A stretch of 64,000 nt of DNA from Sipunculus nudus (lineage: Eukaryota > Annelida > Sipuncula > Golfingiida > Sipunculidae). The translations under genes were made by a program, and so were the position numbers. Shown here piece after piece: positions 23,054-34,984 of the stretch. Numbering within the stretch: the first letter of the stretch is position 1; each line of letters begins with the position of its first letter. The stretch covers positions 27,961,401-28,025,400 of the forward strand of contig CM049317.1 in NCBI GenBank assembly GCA_026874595.1, written 5' to 3'. Under the pieces are notes generated by a model. It was not told where the DNA came from, searched no databases, and worked only from the letters and a program-made list of their open reading frames with translations.

Positions 23054-23316
23054 CTAAATACCCAGTTATATGATGAAAACGACTTTCTAAATCAAAAGAA
23101 ATACACTGGTAACCATTACGGGCTCAAGTACAGTATTTATGTCCTCATACTGAAATACAGGCGGCTTGACAAAGCTGTTTAATCCTTAATTATTTGGAGT
23201 TTATTTTTTCGTTTAGGAACACAATTCAGCGGTGATATACGTTTTGGCTGATAACTACATACCCCAATACCACAATAACTCTTACTCAACAACTTATTAT
23301 CAACACGAAAGTGGTC

Positions 23317-24550
23317 TTGTAATTGCTTAAATAGGAGAAGTACACCCTCTGTTATCTAGCTAAATATCTTATAAGGCAAATCAATATCTGACCAAGCTTT
23401 AGGTCTGCCGTGAAGATCCAATGAACCAGCTCTAAACAATGTATTATCAGTATGATCTTAACACAAAATTTAGTAACATCTTTATAAATAAATAAATATG
23501 CAAAATGTCAAAATTTTCTCATAATCACTGCCCCATTAGACAAAGCGGCCTGGCGTACCCGGCTATCTGAGACGTGGCCCTAAGATTTTCCAATGCCTCG
23601 GAGGAGAATCAAGATAATTGCTGCAAGGCCCAAAACAGGCGGGTTAAATTGCCCATGTAATAAAAGTACAGCATACTCAACCTGAAGAAATATATATAAA
23701 TTTCATTTATGCGATCTGCTGACATATTACCTAATGCTTCCTGCATTTTGATTGATCAAGATGAGCTGCTTGATTTTTGTCTCAGGTTAACGGGCAGACT
23801 AAGCTGTAGTTGCTTATTTTTATTAAACACTTTTTCTATAAAATCTCCTTGTGACAACATACAATTCATGTTTAACACTGACGAGTTTAATATCAGTAAA
23901 GAACCGACAGAATTAGAGATACGATATTATGGCTTTTGAGAATGTAAAAATAATAAATTCCCTATGACCTTAGTATTTACTGTAAATTGTACGGATAAAG
24001 TACGGATAAAAGTTCAATACAGTGGGATTGCTCTACTATTGAAGCATACACTGTTCTTTAATGTATACACTGCTTCATGACCGAAGGAGAGCAAACTACT
24101 ATAATAGTTTATCAAAATGAATCTAACGTTGAACTAGCCATTTTAAATTTTATAACCTGCATTAATCTTCAAACAGAGACGGACCTACATTTATAAACAG
24201 TCCTTATTCTGGTTCACAAAATAAATCCACTAAATATAAGGAACTTTTAAAAATAATTGCCACCCATTGCCAGATTGCCAGATAAGTTAAGCATTTGCTA
24301 ACTTTATTTATAAGCAGGTCGCTACCGATGCTAAAGACAAAGCATAATTTTAAAATAAGCAGTTTATTAACCAGAATTCGTCTCCTAGCTACTAATAACA
24401 GCCAAAAGCACTGCTCGCCAAATGTAGTTTCGTATTTATTCGGGAAGGAAATTGGGCTTGGGCAACATACACTCACACAATTTAAAAAGATAAAACAACA
24501 CTGTTTTACTGGAATAAAATTCTAAACCTTCAAATTAACGGGACTGCATG
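23317..24550. other. Spacer, no gene seen
   Basis: Shared with unit 2 (46494-47744) with small indels. ORFs of 76-90 codons exist on both strands but overlap one another and show no domain. Confidence 0.45.
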
Positions 24551-25690
24551 TTATTGTCAACGCCAAAACAAAGTTTCGCGGATACTATTTTTTTGACCGG
24601 GTTCCGCCGCTGCCGCGTGCGTTTCCGGGAAAGACTCTGAGACCACTGGACAGTTTTTTTCCGAAACTTAATACGATTATCGGCTAACTGGTGCCAACAT
24701 ATTTTGCGCTGACCTCTGACCTTTCCTCTCTCTAGAGCGTCCATCTGTGCGTCTGTTTGACACATTAACCCAAATATCCTCGGACTTATTTGACCAATCA
24801 GGAATTTTTTTTTTTTGCACAAATGTAGCACTTTATAACATACATAAAAAATGGTGACGCCACCTGCAACCATTTTTGCACTGCGTCCATCTGTTTATCT
24901 ACCTTGGGATAAAATCACTCTGCAGTGAATTGACTTATCCACCTGAAATTTTGCATGGGTATTTATCTGGGAAAACTTTCTTGATTAAATGGCAGATGGC
25001 GCCACGTACTTTCACGTTCAGGCTGCAGACATCGAGGCTTTTTTCTCATTACTGGTTTGACGTATCCCAGTGAAATTTTGTATAAGTATAGATCTCACAT
25101 AGCTCTTTATCATACGCAAAACTGGTGGCGCCACCTGCAACCATTTTCACAGGATCTGTCTGTTTGTCTGCGGTGGGATAAAATCACCTATATGTCGGCA
25201 ATGGTTTGACATATCTGCCTGAAAGTTTGCATGCATATACATCTTAGAGAGCTTTCTCGATTTTATGACAGATGGCTCCACCTACTCTCACATTAAGGCT
25301 GCAGACATACAGGATTACATCTCAGTACTGGTTTTACTTCTCCTCCTAATGTTGCATTTGTATAGATCTCACATAGCTCTTTATCATACTCAAAACTGGT
25401 TGCGCCACCTGCAACCATTTTTGCACAGCGTCCGTCTGTTTGTCTGCTTACTTAATCTCGCCAGTGGTTTGACTTATCAGCCTAAAATTTTGCAATTGTA
25501 TACAATTTAAATCACTTACTGGGTTTTGCGGCAGGTGGCGCCACCTACATACACATTTCGGCTGCAGACATCCATGCTATTATGCAACACACCTCTCTCT
25601 ATTTCCCCTGCACTCAATTCATCCCTCACATCACCCGTCGCACTCTGGTTTCGGCGAATACACGTAGTCGCTTTTCTAGTAAACTGTTGT
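24551..25690 (+). repeat. Foldback-like element, left arm (unit 1)
   Basis: The outer end ('gccaaaacaaagtttcgcgg', 'gaccgggttccgcc', 'cgtttccg') is followed by tandem units with 'acctgaaattttgcatg', 'atagctctttatcatac', 'actggtggcgccacctgcaa' and 'catttttgcac'. A perfect 14-base palindrome AGGTGGCGCCACCT lies at 25533-25546. The arm is the inverted counterpart of 31660-32882. Long inverted arms built of tandem units are the hallmark of foldback transposons. Confidence 0.6.
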
Positions 25691-26366
25691 TAAAGTTATA
25701 AATGAAATAAAATATACGTACCAGGCTAAGTAGAATTGACAGAATCCACAGGATGTGATTGGCACGGTCAAAAATCAAACACCCATGAGGTTAGCAGGTG
25801 TTTTGGTGTCAGTTCAAGGTACTGACCCCTTGCTGCAGCTCCACTGCTCAGATCCGAGATACCGGGGATCGCCAGGGCAGGAGAGTTTTACCCCAGATGG
25901 GCAGAGGCTAGAGTCCTTAGCTGCCTGTGATTGGCCGATAGCCGTTCCCTTGCTGATAAACAACTGTCATGTTCTCATATCAGGCTATCGGACAATAACA
26001 GAACACAGCATGGAAGCTACAAAGCAATACTGTTATATTGCTGCGTCGAATGCCCTAGCGTGAGTCTCATAGTTTTAGGGAAGGAGTAGTTTTTCCTTTT
26101 GAAGGGAGTCCTCAATGATACTATACATTCCCTCTGATTGCCAGTAAACTGGGCTGCGAGAGAAGCTTGATCTTGCTCGGGACCGACCTGCCCTGTCACT
26201 GTAGTCTGAGGGCATGTCGCTTGGAACGGCTCCTTATTATCGCCCTGGTCCAGCGGGTTAACATGTGATCAGTGTCTCAGTGGTGTCTCAGGAATTATCT
26301 CCAGTGTCCATTTATCTAGCGAGTATTACATTGTTTTCGACCTTGATGCCCTTAATTATTCAACAG

Positions 26367-26429
26367 CACGTGCAGCTGTGAACAACGCTTTACTAGACAT
26401 TAAGTACAAACGTGTGAGGAAGCATACAG
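26367..26429 (+). CDS. Candidate 63-nt exon (unit 1), gene unknown
   Basis: Acceptor 'aattattcaacag', 63 coding bases (RAAVNNALLDI, YKRVRKHT) and a strong donor 'g/gtatgtgta'. It is phase 1 to phase 1 and open in both units (49301-49363 in unit 2, with one silent and one replacement change). A second candidate, terminal exon lies at 26694-26737 (acceptor 'aatatatcag', reading GAALSWFFNHLFSI then stop), joining in phase. No upstream exon in phase was found. It could be a captured gene fragment or chance. Confidence 0.2.
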
Positions 26430-27018
26430 GTATGTGTACATTTAAAAATATCGGACCCGTGACATAGTGAACTCGTAACTTATCATCTCGTAACATATCC
26501 CTTACTTTGAAGAAAAGAAAAGAGTTCTTGGTAATCAGTAAATCAGTTGTTAGGTGGGAGATACTTAGCACGCAAAGTTACTTCAACATAAGAAATTATA
26601 TTCGCACAACTGTTTCTCAATAGTAGCATACAAATATGAATTTGCAATGTAAATTTCTTGTGGCTAACCATCGTTATTGTTACAATATATCAGGTGCTGC
26701 GTTAAGTTGGTTCTTTAATCACTTGTTTTCAATCTGAGAGTATAAAATGAATGAATGTTATTACTTGAAACTGATTATGAAATAAAACCTACACAGTTCT
26801 TAGATAATGATAATCCTAACTGGGCACATAGTCTTTGGTTTATCTAGCAGGTGGATTGATCACTCTGTTCCTGGTTTGGCGCCTGTTTTCTACCAGCCCA
26901 CCATCAGTTGTCGTAGTATCGTCTCTGTTATCCTGCGAATTAACTGGTATAACATCGACCGGTGTTGTATGCGCTTAAGCGAGCGAGTCATCAGCACTGA
27001 CGTTTTGTGCAGGATTCG

Positions 27019-27513
27019 TTATATGCGTGTGTGAATCATTGTTAGGCTCCTCACCTGTTTGTTACATTTCGGTATCTTGGTCTCGTATAGTTCGTGAGAT
27101 GGCCTGATAAACCGTCTGTTCCCTCTGTAGATTCTGCCATTTACATTCACCAGGTAAGAACGGGGAGCAACTTGTAAACATATACCTGATAGCCATCTCT
27201 TGTCTCTATCACCTGGAAGTGGTTGCACACGAATTTGCGGACCATACACAAGGTTTGGTAGAGGTCCAGCATTTCTCTCTTTGAATTATCGCGAATCACA
27301 ATTTGGGCCGTTGTCTAAAACAACAGTATGAGGAATTCCCTGTCGGCAGAACTGTTCCTTTAAGAAGTCAATCACAGTAGTAGCACGAGTTTCTGATTGT
27401 TTTTGGTATTCCAAGAAATCTGGGTAGTAATCGACCACGATGACAAAATAGTTTCCCTTTAAGTAGAACAGGTCGACTCCTACCATACTCCAAGGCTGTT
27501 CCATTAATTGCAT
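27019..27513 (-). pseudogene. Gypsy integrase core and C-terminus (unit 1)
   Basis: The core fragment at 27286-27513 shows PWSMVGVDLFYLKGNYFVIV (first catalytic Asp) and GIPHTVVLDNGPN (second Asp region). A frame break follows, then the C-terminal piece at 27019-27249 with VQPLPGDRDKRW and VAPRSYLVNVNGRIYR. The third acidic residue region is lost in the break at 27250-27285. Confidence 0.8.
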
Positions 27514-28136
27514 ATGTCATCAGTGACTCCTTCCGTTATTTTGCCTGATATTGATCGCATGTAGAGCAATTGTTAAGATGATGTTTTACCTCACTTTTCA
27601 TGCCAGGCCACTAGACGACATCACGAGCTTTACATAAGCGAAATTCAACACCATGGTGATTGCTGTGTATGCGAGTAAGCATTTCTGGACGCCTAATCTT
27701 CTCATACCCTTGTAGAGTACAAGTTTTTTTTAACAGAAAGCTCATCTCTGTATGACAAAATACTCTCATGTGTTCTACGGTATTTTATTTATGTCATTGG
27801 CCATCCAGAGATAACAACGTCCTTCAGAGTTTGTAGCTGATTGTCTTTCTTAGAACAATATTTTATCTGTTTCAGTCTTGCGTCAGTCACACAAATGTTC
27901 TGCTTGATTTACCTGTTATATTTGTTAGTCATGTATTTGATCTGTGATAAGTCCAAAGATCTGGTAATCAGGAGTTCCTGCGTCTACAGATCTCTGAGGC
28001 AGGGCTGCTCTAGATAGACAATCCGCAATGTGCATCTCTTTGCCTTTCTTGAAATAGCAAGCGGGTATTTCTGGAGGCGGAGCATCATTCGTTGATGTCT
28101 ATTCGGTGCTGCAAATATAGACTTCTGGAATATGCT

Positions 28137-29330
28137 CTATAATGGTTTGTTGTCAGATTCCACATGTACGACGTCTTTATCATGGATGTACTGGTTGAAG
28201 CGCTCATATGCGAGACGATGGCTGAGCACTCGTTCTTGATCTGGGCGGATCGTTGCCCAGTTTGCAATAGCGATCGTGATGATAGGCCACTTGTTGGCCC
28301 TCCTGCTATAAGGTAGCACTCAGGCCAACTTCACCAGCATCACACTGTATCGTGACCCGTACATTCACATTATAATACCGTAAATCAGGATGTTCCGTTA
28401 CCAGTTTCTTGATCGAGAGGAACGCTTGCTCTTGGTGGCTATTCCACATCCACAGAGAGTCGTCTTAACGGTTCACAAACCCCAGAAAGCCGTGGTAGGA
28501 ACTTTGACAGATAGTTGACAAATCCTAGGAACCTCTGTACAGCCTGGACATTCTCTGGGCGTTTCATTTCGGAGATAGCTTTGTTCTTTTTTCTGAATCG
28601 GGTTTGAGCCCCTCAGAGGTCAAGAAATGTCCAATGTATGGAACTGCTGTCATCGCAGACGCATGTTTTTCTTATTGAACTTCACAAACCCAAGAAAGCC
28701 ATGGTAGGAACTTTGACAGATAGTTGACAAATCCTAGGAACCTCTGTACAGCCTGGACATTCTCTGGGCGTTTCATTTCGGAGATAGCTTTGTTCTTTTT
28801 TCTGGATCGGGTTTGAGCCCTTCAGAGGTCAAGAAATGTTCAATGTATGGAACTGCTGTCATACGCAGACGCATGTTTTTCTTATTGAACTTCAAGCCAA
28901 CTTGTCTGGCACGTTCAAGTAGGCCTATAAGATTAGAGTATTGGTCTACTTTGGCTTATTCTACTGTGTCACCTGAACCCCAAACACATATGTAATCGTT
29001 TATGACACCATATCCTGGCAGACCGAGAATATGTTAACTTTGTCATCTCCGATATTTCTTAGATGCTGGCTTGATTCCCATTGGCATTCTCATCCAGTGG
29101 TATCAACCAAAGGGAGTCCAGAAAGTGATGTTTGATTCAAGTTTGATGTGCCAATGGCCGTCCTTGGCATCAAGTACAGAGAACACTTTTGCTTTGGACA
29201 GATTAGGAAGTATGTCCTTAATTGTCGGCGTAGGATAGTGGTGACGCTTTAATGCCTTATTCAAGTTTCTCGGGTCTATACAGATCATCAACTTTCCTGA
29301 AGCTTTTCTGACAGCGACCATATTGCAAAC
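28137..29330 (-). pseudogene. Gypsy RT and RNase H (unit 1)
   Basis: The RT fragment at 29103-29321 has GKLMICIDPRNLNKALKRHH and VFSVLDAKDGHWHIKL (motif A). Motif C at about 28989-29003 reads I-N-D-Y-I where A-D-D is expected, so one catalytic Asp is Tyr in both units. RNase H remains lie at 28137-28440. Unit 1 has lost a few codons before FWTPFG (compare unit 2) and carries a private 209-base tandem duplication at 28472-28888. Confidence 0.8.
28472..28888. repeat. 209-base tandem duplication inside Gypsy, unit 1 only
   Basis: The block starting 'ttcacaaaccccagaaagcc' at 28472 repeats at 28681 with a few differences. Unit 2 has it once (from about 51404). It therefore arose after the units separated. 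Confidence 0.85.
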
Positions 29331-29749
29331 CTGGTCTGTCGGAATTGTAACCTTTGAGTTTTTTTAGTCATCAAGCTTTTCTTCAACTCTGCTCTGAGTG
29401 GAACTGGCACCCGACTTGGTTTTTGTTGGACAGGTCAAACAGATTTGTCAATTTCAAGGTGAAGCTTACTCGTAAACAGTCCTAGCCCATGGAACACATC
29501 ACCATAATCTTTGAATATGCGATCAGACTTTAATGGCTCGTTTTCCAACAAAAATATGGCTGACCCTGTCCATTGGTATATTAACAGTTAAAAGTCATAG
29601 GCGTTCACAAGCATCTGCCGACAATAATGGACTCTAAGTACCTTTCACTATCTGGAATTCCAGTATATTTGTATGATCTCTGCAGGTACATTTAATCTTA
29701 CTCTGTCCAAGTGAATTCAAAGTATGATCCGTCACGTAATCTAAATCTA

Positions 29750-30785
29750 GCTCTGCTTTTGTCCATTGGTTGGCCACCATCTTCTGCTATTCTGCAGAAG
29801 TCACGAAAAATTTCAGGTTACATGTTAAACCGGTATCTATTTGATATAGTCAGTCTCGTCCTTTACATCAACTATTTGTATACGTAGTGTCAACATACAC
29901 TGTTTGCCTCTATCAGAAACTGAGCTTATAGTATGTGTTATCTTTAATACTGAATCATCTGAACTGCTTGATTCCCTGTCCTCAGTGTCATTAACTTGAT
30001 GCACTTTTGCCTGTTTATATTCAGGAGTTGGTCCCCATCGTCGTTTGGTTTGTTGAAACACTTAAGCAAAGTTAATAAACTGTAACAGGCAGCACATTTA
30101 TGTCCATACGCTGGGCATTCACCCTTCCCTGCTTTGTGTTTGTAACCACAATATTTATATGACTTTGTTTCAAAACGTTTGGTCTGTATCTGTGGTTTTG
30201 ATTTTTCCCATTGCTTCAATCTGCTCTTATGCTTGATTTGTTGTGGACAATGAACACTGTCTTGTTGTTCAGCATTGTTTCACTAGCACAACAAGTTTCT
30301 ATGGCTATTTTAAGTGTCACTTCACTTGTTCTTAAGAGCTTAAAACAAACAGACTCATCATTAGTGTCTGTTACATTTCTGTCACTAATCATGTCGTCAC
30401 GAAGAGCACCAAAATCACAAGTGTTAATGTAATCATCAAAACGTTCGTTACCTCCTTGATCGAAAGTATTGAACACATACCTTTTGCATATGACGTTCTT
30501 TTGCGGGCGGAAATGTCTTTCCAAAACATCCAGGATTTTGTTGTTATCCTTTCCAAACACATCTTCCATATCGAATTGTCTGTATATGCTTTAACAATCT
30601 TTGCCCATAACATAAAGCAAGTTTGCATTCCGAATCTCGTGCTGCTTCTTGAGGAGCTCCTTGGCAATTTCATACTTGTTCAATTGTGAACGGATAAAGT
30701 CCAAATTATCGCTCTGTTGACCATTCAGAGGCATCGCTGCGGGAACTGGAACTGCTGACGCGGTAATTGCGACAGTATGTTGCAA
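29750..30785 (-). pseudogene. Gypsy gag, zinc knuckle and protease (unit 1)
   Basis: The gag N-terminus at 30591-30785 contains DFIRSQLNKYEIAKELLKKQ. Central gag at 30216-30569 contains LDVLERHFRPQKNVI and NERFDDYINTC. The knuckle region near 30120-30165 has lost its first Cys (Y-K-Y-C-G-Y here, C-K-Y-C-G-Y in unit 2). The protease active-site D-T-G lies near 29832 on the minus strand, just after a frame break. Confidence 0.75.
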
Positions 30786-30843
30786 ACATAACCAACAGAC
30801 TAGGCCAATTAACTAGATTAGCGGATTGCTGGCGCAGTTTACA

Positions 30844-30860
30844 TCCCACTTCTGACACCA
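30844..30860 (-). other. Gypsy primer binding site (unit 1)
   Basis: The minus strand reads TGGTGTCAGAAGTGGGA, close to the complement of a tRNA-Leu 3' end, placed just upstream of gag as expected. The 5' LTR should end within a few bases to the right. Confidence 0.6.
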
Positions 30861-31408
30861 TAAGATAATAAAATGAATCGGTCCGCTAACACTATATCAA
30901 GTCAATTGTAACTTTTAAGATAAGAAGTCTGGAACAAGAACGTCATTGAGAATTTGACCATATAAAATGGTAGCATGAACGTGAAAAGGCATAGAAATGA
31001 TATATTGTTTTAAAACTTTATCTTATATTAAAGGATTCTCTTAATAATTTAGGGCAAAGCTACACATGGTCTTTCATTAGTCAGGTTTTGCACGTTTCAT
31101 TTAATCTACCTTGCAGCATACCAACAATATTTATTACAGCCTTATAGTTGTTCAATGGTCACATTAAATAAACAGTGTCAATAGCGTATATAAGCTGTGG
31201 TAGAGGGGGTGCCGGCTCAGATAAGACAGTGCAAATGACCATCTAGCTGAATCGCGCTTGCCTGCATAAATGGGATTCCGGTTGTGCCAGTCAGTGGCTT
31301 TTCTCCTCCATTTACAGGAGGGACTGCAATGGCGATATCTCATATTGCTTATATGTTTCAGTTTCAACATTAGGAAACACATGGTCAGATCACAAAATAT
31401 TATTTGCA

Positions 31409-31434
31409 AAAAAAAAAAAAAAAAAAAAAAAAAG
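31409..31434. repeat. Poly-A run
   Basis: About 24-26 A in unit 1; only about 10 A at the matching place in unit 2 (54166-54178). Confidence 0.9.
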
Positions 31435-31487
31435 AAAATATCCAATCACAACAACCAACCATGGCCTACCGGTATATTACCTTTTCC

Positions 31488-31650
31488 TCTGAGACTTTAT
31501 TTCCATTTGGTATTATTTTAGATGTTACCTTCAAGGTCAACTTCCAAGCGAGCTCAGTGACCCATTTCTTCTGAGACTTTATTTCCATTTGGTATTATTT
31601 TAGATGGTACCTTCAAGGTCAACTTCCAAGCGAGCTCAGTGACCCATTGT
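31488..31650. repeat. 82-base tandem duplication (unit 1)
   Basis: The block 'tctgagactttatttccatt' through 'gcgagctcagtgacccat' occurs twice in a row, starting at 31488 and 31570. The same pair is in unit 2, starting at 54231 and 54313, so it predates the duplication of these units. Confidence 0.9.
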
Positions 31651-31659
31651 TTCCTTGTT

Positions 31660-32882
31660 TTATCTAGAATACGGGTAGTCGACAACCCCTATTCCTATTG
31701 ACATGCGCATGGAAACCCCCATAGCATCCGGAGATGAATACAGAATAAATGTCGTCCTTGCACAGACCCGGCTGACCCCAATAAAGACAATTAAACAATA
31801 TTGATGCTTGTGTGGCAAAATAATCCACTTTTGCTAGTCTATTGCAAGGGTGGGACAATAGGGGGATTCCATGCGCATGCCAAACAACAACACTTCCGTT
31901 CTTAAAACAAATGGTGTCCAATATCAGACCTACTGGTTCAGAGCGGTAGCGGCACCTGGCGTCTGTTGGAGAGACTAGTGTTTTCTCAAATCACAGAGGC
32001 ATGGGTAGCGCCACCTGTCTAGTCGAGAACAAAGCTATCCAAGGCGGATAAACATGCAAAATATCAGGCTAATAACATCTATCTGCTGCTGAGATATGAG
32101 CAATTTTTCCCAAAGAAAACTGACGGATGGACACTACGCGAAATCAATTGCAGAGTCTTGAATACGGGATAGAAGTAGCCAAAATATCTGAACATGCTCA
32201 ATTTCAGGCCAATACCGCAAACAGCTCCCGAGGAAAGGGCATCAATGTATGCTAAACAAAGGGAAGGTAGGTGGTGCTACCAGCTGGTCTAAAAATATCA
32301 TTCTCATAGATCGAAGAACATGCCAAATTTCAGACCCACTCCTGAGATATGCGCAATGTTCACCCGGAGTAAATGTACGGATAGAAGCCATCCGAAACGA
32401 TTGCAGATAGTAACACCAATGTTTAGTACAATATGGAGGTATCCAAGATCCATGGATATTTACAATTTCAGACAAATACATTGAACCAATCACAAAGATC
32501 ATGAAGAACAGAGGCAAATACATGGATGGACGCCACGCAAAAAGATAGTAGGTAGCGCCATTAGTCTTCAGTACGAGAAGGAGAGATCCAAGAGTTATAG
32601 ACACGCAGAATTTCAGCTCAACACATTGAACAACTCCTGAGATATTGCCTGTTATCATAAAGACACCCAGATTCATACTGCATATAAATCATTGCAGGTT
32701 GCGCTACCTGTCTTTGTTAGGCAAAGCTACATGGGTGAGAATATAACGATGTCAGATTTCGGGAAAAATCGTTCAAAGGGTCACAGAAGAGTTCTTCGGA
32801 AACGGACGCGGCGGCGAAGACGGTGGCGGAACCCGGTCAAGAACAAAGTATCCACAAAAATTTGTTTTGGCGAATACAATAA
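31660..32882 (-). repeat. Foldback-like element, right arm (unit 1)
   Basis: Reverse complement of the left arm in mirrored order. The inner end 'gaatacgggtagtcgacaa' matches 'ttgtcgactacccgttttc' in the unit 2 left arm. Tandem units with 'catgcaaaatatcaggc' and '(g/t)gcgccacctg' follow, then the outer end 'ggcggaacccggtcaagaac' and 'tttgttttggcg'. Pairing is imperfect throughout, so the arms are old. Confidence 0.6.
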
Positions 32883-34480
32883 GTTTTACTCATCGGTCAC
32901 AGATGCACATATCGTTGCCAGACACAGAGGAAATATCAACTCAAATGATTGGCCACCAGTTTTGACCCAATAATAGTGTCAAGATTCGGAAAAATTCCTC
33001 CAGTGGTCTCTGACAGGTTTCCAGGAAACTGATCATCCAGTCAAGAGCTGAAACAAAAGAATTCGTTCTTACCCGCCTGTCAACAATCAAGTACAAACAG
33101 CTATCAAAATGGAGATTCAAAAAACAAATATTTTCCAAGAAAATTTAAAGGGAGCTGTTCCGATATTTTATGTGTAAAATAAAGTAAATCTCTTGAAACT
33201 TGTTTAAATAAGTAAAAATGTCATCAGTCCGGTGATGTACTGTCTTTTTTGTTTAAATCTCTGGTACCGATAACACCTAGATGGCCCGCCTACTGTTATA
33301 AAAAAATCCATCAGCGAAACCTGGCTGCGAATAAGACGAAACAACGTATTGCAAACCTAAAATGATGTGGACAAAGAATGAAAGTCCTTGCTTATAAGGC
33401 CCCTGGCTTAAGCCACTTTTTGGCTTATTTTTATAAAAAATTCAAGAGTATCTAGTTCTAATACACATAAAATATTGGAAAAATACCTCTTTAATATCAG
33501 TTACCTTTCACAGTTATATCCAAACCAATGAACTTAATTTACGTCAAATACTGGAGAGATGGATATACGTGTATAAGATATAGTTGAAATTTAACTTGGT
33601 TATTTGGAAAAAAAGTAGTCAGAAAATTTTGCGGTATAATCCCTATTTATTCTGCTAAATGAAAGATTCTATTAGGTAGAATATTTTGCGGTGTAACTTT
33701 CCTTTTTCATTCTGCTAAATGAAAGGAATATCCAATAAGAAAAATCTTTGAGTGCTGGGGGTTTCAGCTTTATATCCATAATATCATGTTTGAACAACAC
33801 TTTCATCTGGATTATTGGTTTGAATACTTCATTGTGTGCCAGCCTGCGTTCCGCTTTCCACTCTGAAACCACAGACAAACCATGTATAATAAATGTATAA
33901 AAGTCTCACAAAATGAACATAGCAGGTAATTTCTGAGGCCACTAATTGGTAACAAAAAGTAGTTATAAACCCTTTATTTAAACTAGATATTACTCCCTTA
34001 CTTCACCATACAAGATTTTACATCTTGGTATTTAACACAAAATAACAATAGACCGGTTATTTTTTCTAGCTTTTTTTATATAGCACACTATGACATATGG
34101 TATTTAACAACATTAAAACCTGATTTTTAAAAACAATCAGGTTTTTTGACATGCCTTGCACACAATGTGGGAAGCATAATGCCGTATTTGTGATTTCTCC
34201 ATGCTGTTTCTTTTCACAATCACACTGTTTAAAGCACAATAATGACACCTTCCTGGGACACAGACACACGCCAGTGAAATTAAATGAGGGCACAAGTGAC
34301 AAATGCTTATCCGTGAACACTGTGCATATGACGAAGGTACTGACATAACAATTCTAGTTGGACAGAATTAAATTGATAGAAATATTTGTAGAGGAATAAA
34401 AAAACCGGAATAGTTCAAGTATAAAGTGTTTTTATGAGGATGTTATTATACAAAAGGGTCCAACATCCTAAGCTTTATAT
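32883..34480. other. Spacer, no gene seen
   Basis: AT-rich, near-identical to 55633-57241. Short ORFs on both strands (60-84 codons) are unconvincing. Confidence 0.45.
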
Positions 34481-34984
34481 GTCTCAAAATAAAAAAAAAA
34501 ATGTAACTAAGAGGATAGAAAATGCAGATGGTTCCACCACTTTTCATGAACTGAGGAGAGACTAAATCCATTGATCTCAGCTTAACACTGTCCATGTTGT
34601 CAGCAGATATTACAATCACTTAGTTGAAACACTTATAGTTTGAGACGAACGCCTAACTGTTTGGTTGGCAACCCAACATAGGTCTGTCAAATTGGGTGTT
34701 TTTTCAAAGGTTAAATGTATATGTTTTCCATATAACTTGGCAGAGATATTGATCATATAAACTGTAAACAGATTCCAGAGGCAAATATTTTAATTTTGAT
34801 TCCTGAGGGCATAAATTTGCAGTTTTGTGTTATTGCTATAGGTAAAGGTTTGGTATCGGTGAAATTTTGTAACGCCTCACTGGTTTCATTGTTCCTTGGT
34901 CTTAGTGCACTGGGTGAACCACCAGTTAGGTGTGTACGGGCCAGCTGATTCAGTATGAGGGATCGTCTCAAACGGGTACTTTTT

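Larger units (their letters stand above)
21275..23316. repeat. 2.0-kb segment present in unit 1 only
   Basis: Unit 2 runs from 'ctagaatattgaat' directly into 'aattgtaattgcttaaat' (near 46494), while unit 1 has about 2.04 kb between. It carries SINE-like sequence and a 107-codon minus-strand ORF. Deletion in unit 2 or insertion in unit 1 are both possible. Confidence 0.7.
27019..30863 (-). mobile_element. Decayed Ty3/Gypsy retrotransposon (unit 1)
   Basis: Read on the minus strand the order is primer binding site, gag, zinc knuckle, protease, RT, RNase H, integrase: the Ty3/Gypsy order. Every ORF is broken. The same lesions occur in unit 2 (49953-53617), so the element died before that duplication. 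A tRNA-Leu-type primer site fixes the 5' end; I could not find a matching LTR pair by eye, so LTR limits are not given. Confidence 0.85.
10361..34480 (+). repeat. Segmental duplication unit 1
   Basis: From about 10361 the sequence is homologous to 34481 onward and to 57242 onward ('gtctcaa' then 'gaaaatgcag' and 'ctgaggagagactaaat'). The unit contains receptor copy A, the spacer, foldback arms and Gypsy. Relative to unit 2 it lacks the LINE at its left end but has extra DNA at 12116-15785 (intron 1) and 21275-23316. Left of about 19.1 kb it differs from unit 2 much more than to the right. Confidence 0.85.
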
